A stretch of 64,000 bases of DNA, taken from assembly GCA_020809705.1 (NCBI GenBank), contig CP085831.1, forward strand, positions 868,001 through 932,000, given 5' to 3'. The stretch's first letter is position 1; each line of letters begins with the position of its first letter. Positions 55,761 through 64,000 of this stretch are shown in pieces. The notes beneath the pieces are model-generated. The model made no database searches. It was given only the letters and a program-made list of their open reading frames with translations, and was not told where the DNA came from. This stretch comes from Calonectria ilicicola. Lineage: Eukaryota; Ascomycota; Sordariomycetes; Hypocreales; Nectriaceae. The position numbers and the translations under genes are program-made.

Positions 55761-58584
55761 ATGGAAGGTCTCGGCGTCGCCACAAACGTTATTGATGTGG
55801 TTGAATCATCAGCCAAGGTGACAAGATTATGTTTGCGCTATCTTGAAGCGGTTGCAAATGCCCCAGACAATATTAAGCGCCTCTGCGACCAGGTTAAGAG
55901 TCTCGACACCACTCTTAAACATGCTCGGAGCCTCGTGCAAGGACCGAGTGGTCGATCGCTTCCCACATCCCATGAGCTCACCGACCAACTTGAGGAATGC
56001 AAGGCCGAACTAGAAAAATTGCGGTTAGAATTTCAACCAGGAACGCCTCACAAGGTCCTGCGCCGGGTTGGTCTCCGCGTCTTCAAATGGCCTTTGCGGA
56101 TTAAAGAGGTTGAGCCAGTCATAGCTAGGCTTGAGCGGCATCAACAGAATATCATGCGAGGGCTACAGATTGATCAAACGTATGTGTTCTCCTCAAAAGT
56201 CTAAATGGTAGGCAAAAATTGATGTTAACCAGAACTCTTCTTGTATCTATCAATGAAGGACTTGAGAACTTGTCCATTCGAGCGGCGGAGAATGTCTCCT
56301 CACAACGAATGCCCCGATTTCTCGTACCGTTTTCACGAGATCCCGATTTCGTGAATCGACCTACCATTTTCGCATGGCTTACGGAACAATACAAAAGCCC
56401 AATAACGCGGATGGCGCTCGTTGGGTTGGGTGGTTTCGGGTAAGTTCCTCGTAGTTTACGAGCTCTCCGAAGCTAACAGACCAAAGGAAATCGCAAATTG
56501 CTATTGAATTCGCCCATAACTTACATGAAATAGCTCCAGAAACAAGCATATTCTGGGTGCATGGAAGTACAAAGGCGAGATTTGAAGAGTCATACCGATC
56601 CCTCGCTGATGCATTTTTGTTACCTCATCGCCATGACCCAGGGGTCGATACCTTGGCACTTGTTCGTAATTTCTTACAACGAGATGACATCGGCTCGTGG
56701 CTGTTAATCCTCGACAATGCCGATAATACGGATGTATTCTTTATGAAACATCAAGGTAGCGACGGTGAACAAAGACCCGTGGCGTCTTACCTGCCGAAGA
56801 CAGAGAATGGTAAAATTCTAATAACTTCGCGCAATATGAACTCTGCCGAGAAGCTGACTGGGAGTCACAAATCCATCACAACAATACCTACAATGGACAG
56901 TACCGAGGCTCTGGAACTATTCAGAAAGAAACTCGGCAATGGCCTCGATGACGATGGAGCTGTCGAGCTTGTCTGTGCATTGGGTTTTGTCCCCCTAGCC
57001 GTGAACCAAGCGGCTGCATACATTAGTCGACGTGCTCCACGAGTCTCAGTTCGTTCATACATAAATAGCTTCCATGAAAGCGAAAAGAAGAAAACCAGCC
57101 TTTTAAATCATGATTTTGGTGATCTTCGGCGAGATGAAAGTGTATCAAATTCCATAGCCTCAACATGGCAAGTCACTTTCGACCAGATTCAAGAAGAGAG
57201 ACCAACTGCAGCGAGTCTGTTATCACTCATGAGCCTTTTCCATCCACAGAATATTCCTGAACACGTGCTGACGGAGTATGCCGGTTTATCACCTACTGTC
57301 GACGATGCTGATGAAGATGATGACGGGGATTTCGAAGAAGATCTGGATGTTTTGAGAGCTTATTCCCTCGTCAATGTCTCGGGTGCATCTGGGTTGTGTG
57401 ACATGCACCCTCTCGTTCAATTCTGCACACAAAGGTGGCTTTCAAAGTCTAATGATTTGGTGCACTGGAAAAGTCGGTTCTTGCACCTCATAGCGTCCCA
57501 TTTTCCTTTAGGAGACTTTGACACGCTGGCTGCAAGCCAATCACTACTTCCTCATGTTCATCCAATATTGACTGATGAGCCCACAGAGACATTGGATATT
57601 CTCAACTGGAGTCAGATTTTAACAGGTGTAGCGCGCTATATGATCACGATTGGTGACATCACTCAAGCAGAAGCCATAGCCCAAAGGGCTGTCAATGCAA
57701 GAAAGGCTATACTTGGAGAAGAGCATCTTGATACACTCTTCAGTATGGGGAACCTTGCTCGAGTATATATGGATCAAGGTAAATGGGGCAAGGCGGAGGC
57801 GCTAGTGAAATTCGTCATACAAGGAAGATTGAGCACTTGGGGATTAAACCACCCTGGAACACTTGGCGCTCTTGGTGATCTCAGTGTGGTTTATTTAAAC
57901 CAGTATCGATTTGCGGAGGCTGAATCACTACAAGTGTGTTTGCTTGAAATGCTGCAACGCATTTGTGGGAAGGAGGATCCAAGAATACTCCCAAACATGA
58001 ACAATCTCGCCATGACTTTTTTTCGCCAGCGTCGATTTGACGAGGCAGAATTGCTCTTCGTACAAACAATAGAGATTTCGCAACGTATCATAGGGGAGGA
58101 GCATCCGGAAACACTTTGTAGCATTATGAATCTCGCCCAAGTATACAGCAAGCAAACGCGCAACGGACTTGCACGGCGTGGGGAAATTGCCAAGTTTCTT
58201 GGGTCTTATGCAGCTGAGAAAATCCGACAAATCAGTGGAACAGAGCATCCTGGCACATTGACGGCTCTCAACAATCTTGCCGTAATATACGAAGAACAGG
58301 AAGAATTTGAACAGGCCGAAGCCCTTTTACGGGAAGCACTTGGTATCTCGCAGCGCGTCCGCGGAGAGCAAGATTCTCTTTCAATTAGGCTCATGACCAA
58401 TTTAGTTTATGTTCTAAAAGAGCTAGATCGATGGTATGACTCGAACTCTCTGTACTGGCAATGCATGGAAACAATTGGCAGAAAGGCACATGCACAGGAA
58501 AATGAACATAAAACTGAGGAGGAAAAAGAAGCTACTAAGGCGGAGATTCACATTTTATACCTAGGGTTGCTAGGCTTAGCATAA
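55761..58584 (+). CDS. NB-ARC-TPR NLR (STAND) protein, three exons
   Basis: Exons: 55761-56179, 56233-56439 and 56487-58584, giving 907 residues. The N-terminal ~170 residues (GLGVATNVIDVVESSAKVTR, then NAPDNIKRLCDQV and coiled-coil-like helices) are the Helo-like/STAND N-terminal domain. Walker A GLGGFGKSQ is formed across intron 2. Walker B is WLLILDNAD, followed by GKILITSRN and an LVCALGFVPLAVNQAAAYI block. The C-terminal ~300 residues hold about six kinesin-light-chain-type TPRs with EEHPxTL and LAxVY words. Proteins of this layout are proposed intracellular sensors. The start at 55761 was chosen over an upstream in-frame codon because the family begins there. One TPR (~58150-58225) is out of pattern. 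Confidence 0.9.
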
Positions 58585-58830
58585 AGAAAGGAACTTTTAT
58601 TTAGCATCTTGACATTAAATAGCAAGCACTCTAATTGTAGTTAAAGGTTGCTAGTAAAGTTATAATGTTTAATTAATGTATATACATTTTTCTAAATAAC
58701 TTAAAAGAGTTAATATTTGTATATATTTTTTTTTAATAATTATTCTCAGAATTAATAATTTTAAAAATCTTTTTTTCATTAAAAATAGCACTTGAAAGTT
58801 CATTATCGAGTGGTAAAGGTAACCCTAACT

Positions 58831-59163
58831 CTAACCGATACACCTCCAAGTAAAAAGATACCGAGGTCCAGCCAGTCCCATCGCAGATATCAAGGAACCC
58901 AGTGGTGCAACCAGCTGTAATTCAGGAGACAATTTTCTATCTGTATCCACTGTGCAGTTGAACAGATTAGCGCAAACGGTGCTCGGCTCCTGAGTGGAGG
59001 CGTCGAGGTAACTGAACAAGCGAGGGTTGGCCTTTAGGAAAACACGGTTATATTGGGTGAGTCGCCCTGAGTCGTTTCGCGTTTCGTCCGCTAGTGACCG
59101 AGAACAAGATTCTGTAACAGGGCGACACTGATTGAGGTCGTCAAGCAGGGTAAACGTAGGTTC
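58831..59163 (-). pseudogene. Orphan 110-codon coding fragment without start codon
   Basis: After CAATAG at 59169-59164 a frame stays open for 110 codons with balanced composition and five Cys (NQCRP, ESCSR, TVCANLFNC, WRC). It contains patterned hydrophobic segments (FTLLDDL, LQLVAPLGSLISAMG) and ends in TAG. It has no Met until near the end. CAATAG could be a splice acceptor, so this may be the last exon of an unrecognised gene or a relic. The family is not recognised. A CCTT microsatellite lies just upstream (59191-59209). GGTTAGAGTTAGGG follows the stop. Confidence 0.4.
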
Positions 59164-59899
59164 CTATTGAATACGAGACTAAAGCTTGATCCTTCCTTCC
59201 TTCCTTCCTCTATCTTTTCCTTCTTCTTAGATAAGGGAATAAACAGGCTACTGTGTCCTGTTAGGCCTACAGGGCTAGGGCTCTATTGTCTTAGACCTCA
59301 AGGGATGTAGGCTCCCCTTGAACTCGTGTTGCAGATTTCTTTTTCTTTTTTTGACCTAATTCGCCACACTGATCTGAACTTATCACTTTTAATAATAATA
59401 TTATATAGCCTCAGTAACTACTACAAGCCTCATTGTTATCACATATAATAGTGCAGCAAAAATTGACCTTTTTGCACTCTCGAGATCCAAGTATACCACA
59501 AAGTTTGCGCCATATCACATTATTTCATTAGGATTTCTATACTCGTCACTCTTATCCTTGCGATCAATGAATTTTCCAGGCCCTCCTTTTGATACCATTT
59601 GATGCAGGAAAGACAGGATGGTAGAAGGGATTGACCAGCCAGCACAGCGAAAATTATGGTGAAAGTTCTTATAAGGTTACACGAGAAATCTGATTGTTGT
59701 ACAATTCTGATTCTAATATCTTGCCTCAATCTAAGCGTTGCTGCATTGTGGTCTACACTTCAGCGACCAAAACTCCCCACGAGTCTAGCAAACGATAATA
59801 CAAATCTAGTCATAAGTATCGACATCCATCATCATCCTATTCATCGTTTTCTACTTGTACATGCATCTGTACCTGCACATGAAACGAGGAGGTGTCAAC
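59164..59899. other. Intergenic with (CCTT)n microsatellite
   Basis: CCTT repeats at 59191-59209 and pyrimidine-rich sequence. Otherwise nothing recognised. Confidence 0.5.
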
Positions 59900-60799
59900 T
59901 TAGTTAGGAAGGTTATCGCAAGCAGAGGCGGGGCCGCGGCACTTGGGGCTAGTGATGCACTCGATGCAAGAAGCTTTGTTGACCGCGTTGGGGCAAAGGG
60001 CACAGTAGCTAATGAAGTTGTCGCGACCGCTCAACTCTTGGCTGTTGACGCCAGCAGCAGAGTTGCGTTCCTCAACTTCAACGTCGCGCTTGTTGGGAAG
60101 CTTATCGCAGGCACCGGGAGAGCCACACTTGCCATTGCCAATGCACTCCAGGCAAGACTCCTTGTTGGCCTCGTTGGGGCACAAGGCACAGTAGCTGATG
60201 AAATCGCGGTCCTTGAGTTTGTTGTTGCTTTCCATGATGTTGTCGCTGCGCTTGCTAGGAAGCTTGTCGCAGGCTGCGGGGTAGCCACAGTTGCGAGCAC
60301 TGATGCACTCCAAGCAAGAAGCCTTATTCACGGCGTTGGGGCATAGAGCGCAGTAGCTGATGGTACTGCGCTCCTCCACTCCATTGTCGCGTTCCTCAAC
60401 TTCCATGTCGCGCTTGCTGGGAAGATTGTCACAAGCAGAGGCGGGGCCGCGGCACTTGGGACTGGTGATGCATTCAATGCAAGACTCCTTGTTCACTGCG
60501 TTGGGGCACAGGGCGCAGTAGCTGATGAAGTTTCGTTCCTCGACTGCAGCGTCGCGTGGTGTAACCTGGTCATCCCGTTCCTCAACCTCGTTGTCGCGCT
60601 TGTTGGGAAGGTTATCGCAAGCAGAGGCAGGGCCGTTGCACTTAGGGCTAGTGATGCATTCGATGCAAGAGGCCTTATTCACTGCGTTAGGGCAAAGCGC
60701 ACAGTAGCTGATGAAGTTGTCGCGACCGCTCAATTCTTGGCCCTTGACGCTGGCAGCAGCCATGGCGAAAGCGAGAGCACAGGTGTTGAAGAACTTCAT
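59900..60799 (-). CDS. Secreted precursor of five tandem six-cysteine modules separated by Lys-Arg (Kex2-type) sites
   Basis: A single exon encodes 299 residues from the ATG at 60799. The signal peptide is residues 1-20 (MKFFNTCALAFAMAAASVKG). Five modules follow, at about 29-66, 91-128, 147-182, 201-236 and 262-299. Each reads ISYCALCPN...NK(A/E)SC(I/L)EC...C...AC with C-x2-C-x8-C-x2-C-x5-C-x5/6-C spacing. Modules 1-4 each end LP(N/S)KR, at KR 67-68, 129-130, 183-184 and 237-238. Between modules are short acidic spacers with EVEER-like words. Golgi Kex2 protease cuts after KR, so several small disulfide-rich peptides are expected (inference). Module 5 ends at a stop where the KR would be. 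Modules 1 and 5 share the lead QELSGRDNFISYC. The family is not recognised. Confidence 0.8.
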   Translation of the reverse strand: MKFFNTCALAFAMAAASVKGQELSGRDNFISYCALCPNAVNKASCIECITSPKCNGPASACDNLPNKRDNEVEERDDQVTPRDAAVEERNFISYCALCPNAVNKESCIECITSPKCRGPASACDNLPSKRDMEVEERDNGVEERSTISYCALCPNAVNKASCLECISARNCGYPAACDKLPSKRSDNIMESNNKLKDRDFISYCALCPNEANKESCLECIGNGKCGSPGACDKLPNKRDVEVEERNSAAGVNSQELSGRDNFISYCALCPNAVNKASCIECITSPKCRGPASACDNLPN

Positions 60800-62166
60800 T
60801 TTGAATGATTGAGGCAGATTCTGGGATTTCTGATGAGCCAATCGGGTCGGATGTAGTGCAAAAAGACTACTAACCTTTTGAATATCTGAGAATCTTGCGA
60901 GAAAGGAAGTTGTGAAGGTGTTGGGTTTGTTGGAATGATTTTTGTTCCAGAGGGAAGACAACGTAGATATATATACTTCTAAGGCTTGACTTGAAGTTGA
61001 TAATCGGACGCTCAAAATCACAAAGCTTCACCATTGGAACCATTACTTCGGACAAGCCGTCACCATCGTCTACGCATAATAGCTGTTTCGACTGCTCGAG
61101 ATAGGGCCCGCTATGACGCCTAGGCTTTGGTGCATTCAAGCTTTCTTTAGAAGTCTCATGTTTAGGCGCTAGAGGGGTTTCAACGTGTCAATTGGATGAC
61201 AGGCCCCTTCCGGAGATTATTTGATGCCTGAATCTATGGAAATCATTGTTTAATTGCCTATCCCGCTCAATCGGTCGACAACGTGAGGCTGAAATGACTA
61301 TAACCATCTCATAAATCGATCCATTTCTGAGCATTCATTTTGTGTTCCAACGTCGAAATTTTACCCGAATTTACTAGTGCATTACCCTACCGGAAAATCC
61401 CCACCGCCATGAACCCATCAATTCGATATTGAGCCTCCTTAACCATTGGCACGGGCTGCAGCCTTGTCAGACCCTAGCTAGAATTCGGCGTAGCCTATGT
61501 AAACTAAGCCCTACAACATTGCATTAACTGTCAATCCGAGCGGTCTTGAAAACGGGATGAAACCAATGAATTACGATGTCACTTCGGGCGCCGAGGGGTC
61601 CGAATTCCGAAACAAATTTCGCGTTTTTCAAGTCCAAAAATTGTCCTTTTTCAGCTTCATGCTTTGACTATGATGTCAGTTCACCCGATGAGGCTGCGCA
61701 ATGGCATGCGCGCTGAGAAAGTGCCTTTCCGTCCGCGCCATGAACCGCGACTGCAAAAATCACCACTGTTGGTGATTTGAGGCAAGTTATCCATGTTCAT
61801 TAACCCTTTCTGGTTAGTGCATCGGCTGAACCGAACTAAGGCTTAGCGCGTTTGGATCTGGTTGATAAGAAGATAAGAAGGCGTCTGTGAGAATGAGGTC
61901 TATCTACTCTGAGCCTAGGCTACTCGACAATGAGCATGATGGAAGTATTGAAGCCGGTTGTGTTTTTTTTAGAAATAGCGATATCAGAATATCCAGTACT
62001 AAAAGAAAGAGGCTATCTAAGAATAATGATTTTTTTAAGACTTTCTTTTATCTTCTCCTGACTCTCCTTGATTGGTTCATCTTTACTTTTTTGTTCTTGT
62101 CACGACACTTTAGGGTAGCATCAAATGGAAGCGATCAAAAAGCGACGTCGCTATGAACGCTTGGCC

Positions 62167-62201
<35 letters not shown>

Positions 62202-63786
62202 GCACCTCTAGGCTCAAATGTCGAGGGACTAAAGGATCGATAGGCCACGCTTTCATGGTTTGTATTCACACTGAAAATCAAAATCAAGGGCACCGATAAC
62301 AGCGAACTTTTGTGACATGCACCGTTTTAATGACATCTGTCACATATATTGTTTTTTGACCCAGTGCCATGGAACCGTTTCAGCGTCGGGCGAGACGGTA
62401 CTTCCCGTTGTTCAGGATATATTGTAATTCGCTGGTGATTCATCACCCTTAGCCACGCTACACACGGTACTGCTCCTCCAATGAGACGCTCAAACTGCCC
62501 TGTATCGGATTCTGGATTATTTCAACCCTTCAGAGCCATGATGCATGAGGGGGACTAGGATCTTAGGACATGTGCGGACGAGCGCGGCAGTGTCTTCGAA
62601 CATGACCATCTTTTGATCAACCTCCCCCCGAACATTATGCCCCAGTAACGTCATGGCGCGACTGGTTTAACTTCTTCACGCGCTAACAGTCATTCTGTCA
62701 ATGGATTCTCTAGATTCCTGGAGAATTTTCCTGGGATCGAATCTGGAGGCTGTCCTTGCTTGGAGGATTGATAGCAGATCAACAGATGGAGTGAGATCTA
62801 ACTGATGTTCAGATTAGGGTCCAACTAATTTATGTGATGTCCACTCTGTCCTATTTGGAGCATACAGACGTCAAACCATCTGATTAATGCTGGTGAATCT
62901 CGGCAGATTTGTCTTGACAGCTTAGCGCATCCTCTGGTCCGACGATGTTCCAAAAAAGGGGTTGTCCAATCAGCGGACAGCATCGGGGATAGGCCTGTGG
63001 AGACACCTCAGCGCGTCTGAATTTGTCGCGTTTGTGTAGCACGGTAGTCTCTGCGGCATGTGACTGCAGTCTGATCACACCAAGCTGAAAGGGTGCTAAA
63101 AACCCTCAGTTACTTTGAAACAAGATGCATGAACGGTTCGGTTTGGAATATTGAAAATGACATCAAACCAGGCAAGAAAATGACAGTGCTGAAAGCGAGG
63201 CGATTTTTGTGTGCAATGAACACAACCTGCTCGGCTTTGGGGATCGCTCAATTACAATCACGAGCCATGAAGCACCCTCGATGTTAATTTCCAAGTCATC
63301 TCTGAGGGAACATGAAGAAATCAGAGCTCCATGCAAGCACTTTGTAGCCCTCACGCTGCCAGCGATGGAGGCTGATACTGAGGCGATGTAACGATGCAGC
63401 GTCTCATTGAACTCAGCTGGCCTCCTTTTCAGCCCAAACGTACATACGTCTGCAACACTACAGTCTTGGCTTTGGAAGCAGCTGCTGCAACTCCTGGTTT
63501 TGGGATACGACGTAATCGACCTACCTTGTCTATTTAGGCTCATTGCGATGATACAGCTGCCTAATAATCACGTGATTCAAGTAGCTCAATTCATCCGCTA
63601 GATCTGAGTGAGATCATCACGGAAGTCAGGGCCACTTCGAGCATACTTTATCACTCTGTGCCATATCTCAGAATGTCTCTTTGCCATGTTTGCCTCAATC
63701 TTGACCTCGCCGCCATTTCCCGATCCGGGGCTAACCGCCACTTTGGCTGTTCCACGGGCTTCCCGGGCGATAGCAACTTGTTTTTC
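60800..63786. other. Long region without protein genes; contains a 28S rRNA fragment
   Basis: Apart from the rRNA fragment at 62131-62289, no gene or repeat was recognised. Open frames at 63093-63840 overlap on both strands without pattern. Confidence 0.45.
62131..62289 (-). rRNA. Displaced fragment of 28S rRNA gene
   Basis: The plus strand carries the complement of a highly conserved part of large-subunit rRNA. It includes GCCAGTTATCCCTGTGGTAA, CTTTTCTGGCACCTCTAG, GGGACTAAAGGATCGATAGG and CATGGTTTGTATTCACACTG. The sense strand is therefore minus. Similarity starts near GATCAAAAAGCG and stops abruptly after AAAATCAAGG, with scattered substitutions relative to the usual fungal sequence as I remember it. 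No flanking rRNA, ITS or 5.8S was recognised, so this is an isolated relic of about 160 bp and not a working rRNA gene. Confidence 0.85.
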
Positions 63787-64000
63787 ATGACACGCCACGA
63801 TAAAGCTGTTGACATTAATGAGCTTCTCACCCCGTTTCATGATTCAATCGAATCCTTGAATAAAAGCGCTACTATCTGCGACTTGTGCAAATTGGTCCAG
63901 GAAATAATAGACCCAACCATTCAAAACATGCGCCGCGCTAGGGAGTTGGGGTTCCATTATGAAACCTCCCAATTCTCGCTCTGGGTTACTGACATTGGTG
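63787..64000 (+). CDS. Possible HET-type protein, N-terminal part (cut by right edge)
   Basis: From the ATG at 63787 the frame stays open to the edge (71 codons). It contains LNKSATICDLCKLVQEIID, resembling the SA-x(2-4)-C-x2-C-x-L segment that often precedes the HET domain in fungal incompatibility proteins, then a beta-rich stretch ending FSLWVTDIG. The HET domain itself would lie beyond the window, so the call is tentative. Confidence 0.45.
   Translation, partial: MTRHDKAVDINELLTPFHDSIESLNKSATICDLCKLVQEIIDPTIQNMRRARELGFHYETSQFSLWVTDIG

Noticed and set aside
59113..59368. A TGTAACAG...CGCCACA stretch resembling a solo LTR
   Set aside because: No matching target-site duplication was found (flanks differ), and the left half overlaps a long open coding-like frame on the minus strand.
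63598..63840. 80-codon minus-strand frame at the right end
   Set aside because: Overlaps the start of the more gene-like plus-strand frame at 63787 and shows no family pattern.
1..64000. CRISPR arrays, bacterial-type operons, ribosome binding sites and riboswitches
   Set aside because: The gene structures are eukaryotic. No direct-repeat/spacer array or conserved riboswitch core was seen.

Overview
This window reads as nuclear DNA of a filamentous ascomycete (Pezizomycotina, probably Sordariomycetes/Hypocreales). The genes are split by 45-90 nt GT-AG introns with CTNAC-like branch points. The families are typical of these fungi: HET, HeLo-NACHT and NB-ARC NLR proteins, DUF3176, a Zn(2)Cys(6) regulator, PTH11/SAT-type rhodopsin-domain receptors and a Kex2-site repeat protein. 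No similarity search was run. Exon joins were worked out by eye from frame, splice consensus and family motifs.

Layout. 1-9.1 kb: start of a DUF3176 membrane protein (cut by the left edge), a six-exon multicopper oxidase, a RING protein with two C2H2-like fingers, and a YMC1-like mitochondrial carrier with a 12-nt microexon, all on the minus strand. 10.3-24.8 kb: a HET-domain protein, then five metabolic or transport genes in the same orientation: proline dehydrogenase, amino-acid permease, an amadoriase/saccharopine-oxidase-like flavoenzyme ending in SRL, an HMT1-type ABC transporter and a short-chain dehydrogenase. The first three could work together on proline or N-substituted amino acids (inference). 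26.1-29.5 kb: a Zn(2)Cys(6) regulator and an NAD(P)-dependent epimerase-like gene whose upstream regions share a 15-nt word. 30.4-35.0 kb: a short F-box protein and a HeLo-NACHT-ankyrin NLR interrupted by one in-frame TGA. 35.6-47.7 kb: a Thr-rich membrane protein, an MFS transporter, an unrecognised secreted glycoprotein, an F-box protein with an acidic tail, a RidA enzyme ending in SKL, a solo WD40 protein and a Ser/Thr-rich secreted protein. 48.3-53.4 kb: a decayed rhodopsin-domain receptor, a Ser/Thr-rich segment and a formate/nitrite transporter. 55.8-64 kb: an NB-ARC-TPR NLR, an orphan coding fragment, a secreted protein with five six-cysteine modules separated by Lys-Arg sites, a displaced 28S rRNA fragment and the start of a possible HET-type gene.

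Two themes stand out. One is self/non-self recognition: five HET, NLR or WD40 genes in 64 kb, some with near-identical repeats and some with lesions. The other is peroxisomal amine chemistry: a flavin amine oxidase and a RidA-type imine deaminase both carry PTS1-like C-termini. The most novel-looking item is the Kex2-type multi-peptide precursor at 59.9-60.8 kb.
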